Positions 16,788 through 23,496 of a stretch of DNA of 64,000 bases are shown here, in pieces (within the stretch, counting starts at the first letter, position 1; every line of letters starts with the position of its first letter). Under the pieces are notes generated by a model, which saw nothing but the letters and a program-made list of their open reading frames with translations, was not told the DNA's origin and did not search any database. Both the position numbers and the translations under genes were made by a program. The stretch covers positions 13,873 to 77,872 of the forward strand of contig URQU01000004.1 in assembly GCA_900550055.1 (NCBI GenBank), written 5' to 3'. The DNA comes from an uncultured Coriobacteriaceae bacterium. GTDB lineage: Bacteria > Actinomycetota > Coriobacteriia > Coriobacteriales > Eggerthellaceae.

Positions 16788-16936
16788 TCCGTCTGCTATG
16801 CGCCGTTTCGGGATTCCGCGTGGGTCCCGAACGCCCCCGAAAAGCAGCGAAGCCCTCTCCGCATGCTCGATGGCTCATGTTGGCCAAGGGCATGCGAAGG
16901 GGGCTCGCGCATCGATGAGGTTGCCGGACAGGTCTG

Positions 16937-17293
16937 TTATTCGGTTTCGGCGGGCGTGCACCAGTAGGATCCGCACGGCGTGTCGGCGTTCACGTCTGCC
17001 ATGGGGAGGTGCGTGAAGCCGTCACGGTACGCGAACGCCTCGTTTTCGTCGAGGTCGCAGACGTACTGCTGCTTCGCCTCAGCTTCATGGCAAAGGCGCT
17101 CGAAGAGGCTCCTTCGGTCTCCTTCTTCTGCGACGACGGGGGCGTAGCACCAGGTCATCTCCTGCGCTCTCCAGCCCTTGCCGTCATCGCATCCGTACAC
17201 GTAGCCGTTGTAATGGGCGTGTTTCACGCCGCCCACCATCTCGATGCTGTACGTCTCGACGTCTGCGCACGTCTTGATGTACGTCTCGTTCAT
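16937..17293 (-). CDS. Unknown array protein
   Basis: 118 aa: MNETYIKTCADVETYSIEMV, then GWRAQEMTWCYAPVVAEEGD and a Cys/Trp-containing end (TPCGSYWCTPAETE). SD GGAAGAAGCA after a family-1 leader. It is the last cistron of block A. No family is recognised. Confidence 0.62.
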   Translation of the reverse strand: MNETYIKTCADVETYSIEMVGGVKHAHYNGYVYGCDDGKGWRAQEMTWCYAPVVAEEGDRRSLFERLCHEAEAKQQYVCDLDENEAFAYRDGFTHLPMADVNADTPCGSYWCTPAETE

Positions 17294-17329
17294 TGCTTCT
17301 TCCTTTCCTTTGGTTTTATCTCTATCTCC

Positions 17330-17398
17330 AAAGGCTCCCGAGTCGTATCGACCAGGGAGCCTTTCAAGCTCCCTGGTTTCTCTTCCCGGGCGGGGAAG
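17330..17398 (-). promoter_or_regulatory. Family-1 structured leader, copy 9
   Basis: CTTCCCCGCCCGGGAAG; CCAGGGAGC-TTGAAA-GGCTCCCTGG; GGCTCCC...GGTCG-ATA-CGACT...GGGAGCC. The run of three instead of four G/C pairs changes on both arms of both competing stems (compensatory change). Confidence 0.8.
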
Positions 17399-17409
17399 CC
17401 GGCCGCGCT

Positions 17410-17610
17410 CTAAGCGAACGCGGAACGGTGGCGGTCCTTGAAGTCCTTCATCTCGTCAAGATGCTCGGGCCTGAACGTCATCTCGCCGCATTCCGGGCAT
17501 TTGTTGTGATGGACACCTGTTACCTCGATCGTTCCATTCGGGCTCTCTAGAAAGAAGGCCTCGTCGGTTTCGATCATCTTGGACGCACAGTAAGGGCAAC
17601 GGTCTTTCAT
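17410..17610 (-). CDS. mqsA: MqsA-like antitoxin (zinc-finger domain only)
   Basis: 66 aa. CPYCASKM...CPECGEMTF with GTIEVTGVHHNKCPECGE matches the N-terminal zinc-binding, toxin-neutralising domain of MqsA (YgiT-type). The C-terminal HTH DNA-binding domain of full MqsA (about 130 aa) is absent, so autoregulation must come from elsewhere, perhaps the leader. Its start lies 12 bases after the toxin stop, the usual mqsR-mqsA order. Confidence 0.78.
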   Translation of the reverse strand: MKDRCPYCASKMIETDEAFFLESPNGTIEVTGVHHNKCPECGEMTFRPEHLDEMKDFKDRHRSAFA

Positions 17611-17622
17611 TTGAGCCTCCTG

Positions 17623-17958
17623 TCAGTGATTCGCTCCATCCCAGCACATCGACCAAATTTGAAGCATCAAACTGCCTTCGTCGATAAACGCCTTAACGTA
17701 CCATTCGGTATCATCATAGCACCCACCGACATACACATCCGCCATGGTCCCTGGAAGGTTGTTGAGCTCGAAGGACTTAACGAAGTCGTCGTCGGATAAC
17801 TCTGCGAACACGGCCGAGACGATGTCTTTCGGGCTCGCAACGTATCGGTTCACGATGAATTTAAATGCCCTTGAAGACAGGTCGTATTCACCTTCAGAGA
17901 CGAGCCTTTTCATCTCTTCAAGCGAATACGTGGGCTTGCTCGATGATTTGACGTTCAT
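17623..17958 (-). CDS. mqsR: MqsR-family toxin
   Basis: 111 aa. YSLEEMKRLVSEGEYDLSSR, ELSDDDFVKSFELNN, GTMADVYVGG and DTEWYVKAFIDEGSLMLQIW follow the MqsR mRNA interferase fold (RelE-like; the LSDDDFVKS helix and the basic/aromatic C-terminal strands). SD GGAAAGGAAAGC after a family-1 leader. Together with the HTH-less MqsA downstream it forms a toxin-antitoxin cassette inside the array. Confidence 0.82.
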   Translation of the reverse strand: MNVKSSSKPTYSLEEMKRLVSEGEYDLSSRAFKFIVNRYVASPKDIVSAVFAELSDDDFVKSFELNNLPGTMADVYVGGCYDDTEWYVKAFIDEGSLMLQIWSMCWDGANH

Positions 17959-17997
17959 ACTGTTGCTTTCCTTTCCTTCGGATCTTTCTTTATCTCC

Positions 17998-18066
17998 AAA
18001 GGCTCCCGAGTCGTATCGACCAGGGAGCCTTTCAAGCTCCCTGGTTTCGCTTCCCGGGTCAGGAAG
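17998..18066 (-). promoter_or_regulatory. Family-1 structured leader, copy 10
   Basis: Same three-pair variant as copy 9 (CCAGGGAGC-TTGAAA-GGCTCCCTGG with GGCTCCC...GGGAGCC), 39 bases before mqsR. Confidence 0.8.
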
Positions 18067-18079
18067 CGCCTTGCCAGGC

Positions 18080-18212
18080 TAGGGCCTGCACCCTCCGTCC
18101 CAAGGGATGGTGTCAGGGTTGGGGCAATGGATCTCTCTCTACGGCCTCCTTGTTGGTCTCCTTTCCGGTCGCCTCGCGGCGACCATGTCAGTCGCCGCGA
18201 TCGCTCGCGGTA
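18080..18212 (-). pseudogene. Family-2 short leader followed by a decayed array gene
   Basis: The leader 18167-18212 matches the one at 10698-10745, with SD GGAAAGGAG. The following 90 bases contain no start codon in any long frame; one frame reads HCPNPDTIPWDGGCRP before a stop and looks like a real C-terminus. Most likely a cassette whose gene was deleted. Confidence 0.4.
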
Positions 18213-18255
18213 AAGGGTTTCGTGAAGGCGTCGGCCGCTCAGGCCCTGCCTTCCT

Positions 18256-18732
18256 TTACAACTTATCGGCGAAGCCGCTCAGCGCGTTCGATGAATCGTT
18301 TTGTCCAAGGGCACGCAGGGAGGTTCCCGATATGTCGATGAGGGTAGGTCGGGGCTTCGTGATTTGCCGCGCGCGGCAAACGGCTTTGCGTAGCGCCGCG
18401 GCATCGCAGGCGTGAAGGCCGGCATTCACGGCAAGGCGCAAATCCGACCCGTGGCTCTCAGAGCTCGCGAACGCCAGCGCATCCGCTTTTGCCTCGGGGC
18501 TCAGATCGGTCCAGTCGGCCTCGGCGGCCGCTGACCAGCTTTCGGCGAACTTCATCGAAAGCTCGCGATCGTGCGCCACCCAGTCGGCGTATGCCAGGCA
18601 TCCAGCCAGCCTGAGTTCTCCCATCGGGGACAAGCTGTCTCTTTCCCACGGCCCCACGCCGATGGCGAAGCACGCGGAATCGCGCAGCCTGTCGAGATCG
18701 ATGTCGCCGAGGTTGGTCTTAACGACGTCCAT
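18256..18732 (-). CDS. Unknown array protein
   Basis: 158 aa, MDVVKTNLGDIDLDRLRDSA, mainly helical and Ala-rich, with a conserved-looking core WERDSLSPMGELRLAGCLAY. SD GAAAGGACAAAGGAA. Upstream is family-1 leader copy 11. No family is recognised. Confidence 0.62.
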   Translation of the reverse strand: MDVVKTNLGDIDLDRLRDSACFAIGVGPWERDSLSPMGELRLAGCLAYADWVAHDRELSMKFAESWSAAAEADWTDLSPEAKADALAFASSESHGSDLRLAVNAGLHACDAAALRKAVCRARQITKPRPTLIDISGTSLRALGQNDSSNALSGFADKL

Positions 18733-18766
18733 TTCCTTTGTCCTTTCGTCCGAGTTCGAAAACACG

Positions 18767-18839
18767 AAAGGCTCCCGAGGTCGCATCGACCAGAGGAGCC
18801 CTAGATAGCTCCCCTGGTTTCGCTTCCCGGGTCAGGAAG
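18767..18839 (-). promoter_or_regulatory. Family-1 structured leader, copy 11
   Basis: CTTCCTGACCCGGGAAG; CCAGGGGAGC-TATCTA-GGGCTCCTCTGG; GGCTCCTC...GGTCG-ATG-CGACC...GGGAGCCTTTCGTG. 34 bases before the 18732 start. Confidence 0.8.
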
Positions 18840-18870
18840 GCGGGTATCACCGTGATACCCGCATGGTTGG

Positions 18871-19491
18871 CTACTGAAGATGGCGCGCTATGGTTTGCTC
18901 GTCGTAGAGGCCTCCGACCGCCCGTAGCCTTTCCGGGTGCTCGTCGCCCAATGCTTCGGCATCGAGCAGGAAGCAGCTTGGCTGCTCCTCGCATATCCCG
19001 AAATCGTCGAACCTCATCGCGTGGATTCCGTCGAAGTCCTCGTGGGCGTACTCGTACCATATCGGCGTCGAGCACATCTGTGCGAGCTCCGCGAGCATCA
19101 CATAATCGGGCTCGGTCCACGCCGTCCTGAAGCTTACGACGGCGTATCTGCCGTAACGCTCCACGCACGTGTCACAGGCGTTGAATATGGTGCCCCAGTT
19201 TAGGGATGCCCAGCAGTACCACGTCATGCAGCCGTATCTCTCGGGGCTCCACGGGTGATTTTCGTCAAGATCGGCAAAGTCGTCCGTTGCCCGCGCCAGC
19301 GCCTCCACATCGCTGCAGCGTCTTGCCTCGGCTGCTTTGATCGTCGCTCGTCTTTTCAAGCCGCCCTCGGTGATGTCGAGCCCTGCGGGGTTGGGTCTCA
19401 CGAGGTTGAAGTCGAGGTTCCCCTCGGCGTTCAGCAGCACGTTGAGGTCGGCCGCCGATACGGCCATGCGGTTCTCAGTCCACTTCTCCAT
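18871..19491 (-). CDS. YubB-like (Api92/DUF1281-type ferredoxin-fold) protein, first gene of block A
   Basis: 206 aa from ATG 19491 (GGAAGGAGAAGCATC). The middle segment CWASLNWGTIFNACDTCVER, RYAVVSFRTAWTEPDYVMLA and TPIWYEYAHEDFDG follows the YubB/Api92 ferredoxin-like domain (NWGTK...TAW.PP....Y.E.G). YubB genes occur in leading regions of F-like plasmids. The biochemical role is unknown. It opens the array on the side nearest the putative oriT. Confidence 0.68.
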   Translation of the reverse strand: MEKWTENRMAVSAADLNVLLNAEGNLDFNLVRPNPAGLDITEGGLKRRATIKAAEARRCSDVEALARATDDFADLDENHPWSPERYGCMTWYCWASLNWGTIFNACDTCVERYGRYAVVSFRTAWTEPDYVMLAELAQMCSTPIWYEYAHEDFDGIHAMRFDDFGICEEQPSCFLLDAEALGDEHPERLRAVGGLYDEQTIARHLQ

Positions 19492-19660
19492 GATGCTTCT
19501 CCTTCCCGGCCACCGCGAACGCGGCGGCCAACTAGATTGGTCGCCGCGCCCACTTCGGGCACGGTCGGGACAAGCCTTCAAAAGCCTATCCGGATGTCAA
19601 AGTGCGCTCCCTTACTGGCGTGTTGCGGGATGCGCACGGTGCAACATGATTATAGCAAAT
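19492..19660 (-). promoter_or_regulatory. Block A promoter and family-2 long leader
   Basis: Extended -10 TGCTATAAT (complement of 19649-19654), downstream GCACCGTGCGC and GTGCGC/GCGCAC hairpin ends (19602-19637). Competing stems 19521-19547 and 19508-19529; the second (GGCCGCCGCG/CGCGGTGGCC with one G-U) touches GGGAAGGAG. Very similar to block C over the -10 and the first 50 transcribed bases. Confidence 0.72.
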
Positions 19661-19730
19661 CGCAGGATGGGTCTGAGCGCGAGGCGCATCGCCAGGGCGC
19701 CCTTAAAAGGGCGCGCCGGAGCGATGCGGG

Positions 19731-19817
19731 CAGTTCGACCTTCCCACAGTGGAAAACCTACCGAAGGCGTTATGGGCCTTCGGTTTAACGGTTTCCCACC
19801 ATGGAAAGCTCGAACTG
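19731..19817. repeat. 87-bp imperfect palindrome next to the array promoter
   Basis: CAGTTCGA (19731-19738) pairs with TCGAACTG (19810-19817). Inward, CTT/AAG, CCA/TGG, GTGG/CCAC, AAACC/GGTTT and ACCGAAGGC/GCCTTCGGT continue the pairing with small bulges, leaving a seven-base loop (GTTATGG). A stem this long is active mainly as single-stranded DNA: nic-side hairpin, single-strand origin or ssDNA promoter. A shorter GCGCCCTT/AAGGGCGC stem (19697-19714) lies beside it. Confidence 0.65.
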
Positions 19818-19990
19818 CGATGTGCTCCTCTTTGCAGATGTCTAAAGCGGTCGGAGGAGGGCGCTTGGGAGGAATTACAGGATAAGGACGTACGACGCGA
19901 AGCGTCTATATTGCGATTTTCGGCAAGCCGAAAACGTGGTTGAGCAGGCTCAACGCAAATTCGATACCCTGTAAGACGGAGGTTGAAGCC

Positions 19991-20546
19991 GTGCCACAGA
20001 TTATGCGTGGTGCGTGCCACAGATGTTTCAGGTGCAACATGAAAGTCGCATATGAGCTGGAAAAACGGTTATCCAGCATGTGTGGCACAGAAAATAATCG
20101 CGACCTGGGGAAACGCGAGGATAACCCCAGGTCAAAGCTGTGCCACAGGATTCTGCGCGAAATAGCCTCTTTAATCGGCTCGGGACCGGTGTCGGCGCCT
20201 TTTGCGGGTGCGCGGCAAGATCTGCTTCTGCCGGTGGAATCGAACAGGGAAAAGGAAACATGTGTACGTGGCACAAACAATTTAGCCGACCTGGGGAAAC
20301 GTCAAGGAAACACCAGTTCAACCGCGTGGCACAGCGATTCGTGAATCCCCAGCTGCTTTCAGCTGCCAGAGGCCTTTGGGCGTCGCGCAACGAGCCTTTC
20401 GCGTCAGACGGTGCTTCTGAACGTTTTAGTCGGTAAGCATTTCTCAGGTAAAATAGAACGCCGGTTCGTGGCACAGAATGTGCCACACCTTACACAGGAA
20501 ACTGTGGCACAAACATATCAACATCCCAGGTGAATAGCGTGCCACG
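19991..20546. other. Putative oriT/origin: ten copies of TGTGGCAC in 560 bp
   Basis: (T/C)GTGGCAC or its complement occurs at 19991, 20014, 20081, 20140, 20267, 20325, 20467, 20480, 20503 and 20539, in both orientations, in a stretch without credible genes (19665-20626). GACCTGGGG (20102-20110) with CCCCAGGTC (20125-20133) forms a hairpin, and GACCTGGGGAAACG recurs near 20288. Ribbon-helix-helix genes follow directly, as at many oriT loci. Replication iterons are the alternative. Confidence 0.6.
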
Positions 20547-20560
20547 AACACCGGTTCGAC

Positions 20561-20589
20561 TTTACTTCTATCGCATGTGCTGGTAGACT
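20561..20589 (+). promoter_or_regulatory. Promoter of the ribbon-helix-helix operon
   Basis: TTTACT (20561-20566), 17-base spacer, TAGACT (20584-20589). The last TGTGGCAC copy ends 14 bases upstream, so the RHH products could repress their own promoter by binding these repeats. Confidence 0.45.
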
Positions 20590-20626
20590 GCTTGCAAGCA
20601 AACGCGATCCATAGGAGGTTGAGGCA

Positions 20627-21382
20627 TTGGAAAAGGCTGAGCCGACAGGCGCGAAGAAGCACGTTACGGCAAGGCTCGACGTCGACTTGCTGGAATCGGT
20701 CAAATCGTTCGCCTCGAGATCCGGCATGCCCGTGTCTGTCGCGATGGAGTTGCTTATCAGGGAGGGGTTGGCAGCTGTGGAGGGCGCCGATGCGGTCGAC
20801 GCGGCTCTCGGGAGGCGCATAGACGGCCTTCTCGCCGAGCTAGACTCACGGCTTTCGAAGCTCTCGGCAGCGGCGGACGCTCGCGCCGAGAAATCCGCCT
20901 CGGCGGCGGCCAAGAGCCTAGACCGCGCCGCCAGGGACATCAACACCGTCAGGAAGAACGCGGGCACCGCCGCGCAGGCCTCGCTCGCCGGGTTCATGAT
21001 GCAGACCTGGTTCATGCCATCGATGCTCAAGTCCACGGCGGCGGACCTGCACGACAGGTTCCTGTGGCCCGGCAAGGCCGGCGCGATATTCGACGTGTCC
21101 AGGGGCGAGGACGGCTCGATCATCTTGAATGACAAGCTGCTCCCCTCGGACCTTTACAAATGGTGGTGGGGCGTCGCCGGCTACGGCCGCAGGCTCGCCG
21201 GCGACCCGTCCATCGTGTCGAAGGCCTCCGCCGCCGCATCCGATTTCCTCGACCGCTTCAGCGAGGAGGAGGTCGCCTCGATAATCGAGGCATCCATCGA
21301 TCCCGAGAAGTCGGCCGAGGTGATCGAAGGCTATCGGAAGGACATCAACGAGCGCCTCGAGTCGACGGGGGAGGCGAGCTGA
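20627..21382 (+). CDS. Ribbon-helix-helix protein with coiled coil, probable relaxosome accessory protein
   Basis: 251 aa from a TTG start eight bases after AGGAGG. The first 50 residues (KKHVTARLDVDLLESVKSFA then MPVSVAMELLIREGL) are an RHH DNA-binding domain. Residues about 65-110 form an Ala-rich coiled coil; the rest is mixed (FMPSMLKSTAADLHDRFLWP). It sits beside the repeat-rich region and is followed two bases later by a second RHH gene. MobC/TraY-type accessory function is inferred from fold and position. Confidence 0.68.
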   Translation: MEKAEPTGAKKHVTARLDVDLLESVKSFASRSGMPVSVAMELLIREGLAAVEGADAVDAALGRRIDGLLAELDSRLSKLSAAADARAEKSASAAAKSLDRAARDINTVRKNAGTAAQASLAGFMMQTWFMPSMLKSTAADLHDRFLWPGKAGAIFDVSRGEDGSIILNDKLLPSDLYKWWWGVAGYGRRLAGDPSIVSKASAAASDFLDRFSEEEVASIIEASIDPEKSAEVIEGYRKDINERLESTGEAS

Positions 21383-21384
21383 CG

Positions 21385-21888
21385 ATGGCCTCGGGCACGA
21401 TCACGGTGCGCATCGACGACTCGCTCAAAGAGGAGCTTTCGAAGCACTGCGCGGCGACGGGGGAGACCGCGTCGCAGGCCGTTCGGTCGCTGCTCTCGGA
21501 AGCGCTGCTGGAGCGCAACGCGCGCACGTACGGCCGCGCCATAAGGTCGGCCGTGCGCGGGGAGCTCGACAGGTTCCTGGAGTCCGACAGGGTTCAGAAG
21601 GAGTTCTCGGCCGACGACTTCTACGACAGGTTGGCGACGGCCTTGTCCTACGACATCGACGAGCTGCGGCGCATCGCCGGGGCCTGCCTGTTCGTGGCGT
21701 CCGGCGTGGCCGAGGGAACCGGGGCGCCTTTGGGCTCGGACGGGTCGCGAGGCCCCGCCTCGGCGGACGAGTGGTACCGGGCCGCGATGGCGGCCGGCAG
21801 GGACGTGGGGCTGACGGCGACCCTGGAAGGCGCGGCGGCGGCCGCGTCCGGGGAAGCGGGCACTGAATCAGAAGAAGACCTCCTGTGA
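21385..21888 (+). CDS. Second ribbon-helix-helix protein
   Basis: 167 aa: TITVRIDDSLKEELSKHCAA, TGETASQAVRSLLSEALLE is a typical MetJ/Arc RHH with recognition strand TVRID. The C-terminal 100 residues are acidic and helical. The start (ATG 21385) is two bases after the previous stop, so the pair is co-translated. The two products may form a heteromeric complex on the TGTGGCAC array. Confidence 0.7.
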   Translation: MASGTITVRIDDSLKEELSKHCAATGETASQAVRSLLSEALLERNARTYGRAIRSAVRGELDRFLESDRVQKEFSADDFYDRLATALSYDIDELRRIAGACLFVASGVAEGTGAPLGSDGSRGPASADEWYRAAMAAGRDVGLTATLEGAAAAASGEAGTESEEDLL

Positions 21889-21944
21889 CGTCGGCGGCAT
21901 CGGAAGCCGGCGCGCAGGCGGGACAGACCGGAAAGGGGTTTGGA

Positions 21945-23072
21945 ATGGAAGATGAGATCAAGGCGGACGCTCCGGCCGAGGAAAACGGGGAAGCCGCGGC
22001 CACCGGCCGCGAGAAGGCGCCGCGCCGGAAGAAGGCCGCGATAGCGGCGGCCTGCGCGGCAGCGGCGGCGCTGGCGGTGGCGGGCGTCGCGTGGGCGGCG
22101 ACCCATCAGGCGCAGACGCTCCCGGCCGACGAGCCGGTCGGCCAGGAGCAGGCCGCGCAGCCCGAGCAGAGGGCCGAGATCGAGCTCGAGGCCCGCGCAG
22201 AGGGCTGGTCGGAGTCCTCGACGCCCGCCATCGCGCACGTGAAGGGCCAGGGTGCGGACTTCTACCACGCAATGCCTGCCAACTCCGCCGAGAAGGTGGA
22301 GGTGCCAGCCCAGGGCGGCTACGAGGTCGAGTGGATTTCCCCGGTGAACGCCGACGGCTCGCTGTACAGGGCGTCCTCGAAGGCGGCCAAGGCCGAGGCC
22401 GGCGGGGACAAGTCGTCGACGGGCCTCGAGCTCGTGCCCGCCGATCAGGTGACCCAGGCCGACATTGACGAGGTGATGGACAAGATCTCCGAGGCCGTGT
22501 CGAAGGGCGACTCGACCCTCGCGGGCGACGCCGGGCGCGATCTCGTCGACAAGGCCGCCGCCAACGCCGCCAACGCCCCGGCCGCCGACAAGTCGAAGGT
22601 CGAGGAGAAGGCCGAGGGGGCGAAGGACTCCGTGAGCGAGCAGCCCGCGCAGATCAAGCCCGAGCAGCCCTCGCAGCCCGAGCAGCCCTCGCAGGCCGCT
22701 GGCGGGTCGTCGGCTTCCGCCGAGCAGCCCTCCGCCCCCTCCCAGCCCGCCGCCGAGCGCAAGTGGGTCGCCGACTACGAGCAGGTCTGGGTGCCGAGCT
22801 ACGTGACGGTCACCGACCAGGCCGCCTGGGACGAGCAGGTGCCGGTGTACGGATACTCCGAGCGCTCCATCTGCAACACCTGCGGCGCGGACTGCACCGG
22901 CAACGAAGCTGCTCATGGCAAACAACATGCTATGAACGGTCAGAACGCCGGCCATCATTCTGAGGTCGTCCAGACCATAACCGGCTACAACACCGTGCAC
23001 CACGATGCGGTCACCCACGTGGAGGACCAGGGGCATTGGGAGACCCGCGAGTCCGGCGGTCACTGGGAGTAG
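21945..23072 (+). CDS. Single-pass membrane protein with Cys/His-rich extracellular domain
   Basis: 375 aa from ATG 21945 (GGAAAGGGGTTTGGA); a GTG at 21885 is an alternative overlapping the previous gene. One transmembrane segment (about 29-52: AAIAAACAAAAALAVAGVAW) is followed by a Glu/Pro/Gln-rich stalk (PEQPSQPEQPSQ) and a C-terminal domain: KWVADYEQVWVPSYVTVTDQ, CNTCGADCTGNEAAH and several His residues. The end looks like a metal-binding or disulfide module seen in Gram-positive surface proteins. Possibly a mating-surface protein. No exact function. Confidence 0.65.
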   Translation: MEDEIKADAPAEENGEAAATGREKAPRRKKAAIAAACAAAAALAVAGVAWAATHQAQTLPADEPVGQEQAAQPEQRAEIELEARAEGWSESSTPAIAHVKGQGADFYHAMPANSAEKVEVPAQGGYEVEWISPVNADGSLYRASSKAAKAEAGGDKSSTGLELVPADQVTQADIDEVMDKISEAVSKGDSTLAGDAGRDLVDKAAANAANAPAADKSKVEEKAEGAKDSVSEQPAQIKPEQPSQPEQPSQAAGGSSASAEQPSAPSQPAAERKWVADYEQVWVPSYVTVTDQAAWDEQVPVYGYSERSICNTCGADCTGNEAAHGKQHAMNGQNAGHHSEVVQTITGYNTVHHDAVTHVEDQGHWETRESGGHWE

Positions 23073-23148
23073 CCCGGCGGCTCTCTCCAAGCATCTTCCC
23101 GCCGAGCGCCCGAAGCTCGCCGGCCATCGTCAAGACGGCATCCGGGAC

Positions 23149-23190
23149 AAGCGCCCTTCGCTTCCCTTTGCGGGAGCGAAGGGCGCTTAT
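23149..23190 (+). terminator. Intrinsic terminator of the RHH/membrane-protein operon
   Basis: AAGCGCCCTTCGCT (23149-23162) and AGCGAAGGGCGCTT (23175-23188) pair perfectly and are followed by ATTTATA. Confidence 0.8.
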
Positions 23191-23227
23191 TTATACCCTG
23201 CGCCTCGCCAGCGAAAACCAGGGCCTA

Positions 23228-23295
23228 TATAATCATCACCGCAAGGCCGCGGCGCACCCTACCCGAAATCAAGCGTGCGAAAACGCGCCGCGGCC
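23228..23295. promoter_or_regulatory. TATAAT box and 11-bp palindrome
   Basis: TATAAT at 23228-23233 (no good -35), then GGCCGCGGCGC (23245-23255) and GCGCCGCGGCC (23285-23295). A possible promoter/operator for the small ORF and HNH gene. Confidence 0.4.
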
Positions 23296-23349
23296 CTCAC
23301 CTCGTCAATAGACCGCCCGAAGCGGCTTCCGATACCGAAGGGAACTAGC

Positions 23350-23496
23350 ATGCCTAGAACCATCGACGGTATCTTCTGCCGCATCGTTCTCGAATCGGCA
23401 GATAAACGCCAACAGGCATATTTGGGGTATGTAAGATTACTGGTTGAACGGTTTCGACCAGTAATCTTACATACCCCAAAGAAAGAGGAAACCTAA
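23350..23496 (+). CDS. Small ORF carrying a 24-bp perfect inverted repeat
   Basis: 48 codons, MPRTIDGIFCRIVLESADKR, SD GAAGGGA. The second half is encoded by the hairpin at 23421-23480, so either the repeat inserted into an older gene or the ORF is incidental. Its stop is next to the ATG of the HNH gene at 23497. Confidence 0.35.
   Translation: MPRTIDGIFCRIVLESADKRQQAYLGYVRLLVERFRPVILHTPKKEET
23421..23480. repeat. 24-bp perfect inverted repeat
   Basis: Arms 23421-23444 and 23457-23480 are exact complements with a 12-base loop. The core GGGTATGTAA...GGTTGA resembles the repeats at 28494, 28561 and 29486 (GGGTATGTAAAATAAGTGG). It may be the footprint of a small element that moves as an inverted pair. 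Confidence 0.7.

Noticed and set aside
9653..18839. Regular ~72-bp repeats considered as a CRISPR array
   Set aside because: Spacing is irregular (0.5-1 kb), the intervals are genes with SDs, and the copies are divergent structured leaders, not short identical repeats with spacers.
9100..19660. Family-1 leaders as certain Frpo-type ssDNA promoters
   Set aside because: The array is transcribed away from the 19.7-20.6 kb origin candidate, so the transferred strand would be template only if nic lies on the 9-kb side. No -35/-10 pair is visible in the stems. Kept only as an alternative to attenuation.
19940..20486. Overlapping open frames on both strands in the repeat-rich region
   Set aside because: No SDs, no family-like sequence, and the frames are built from the TGTGGCAC repeats.
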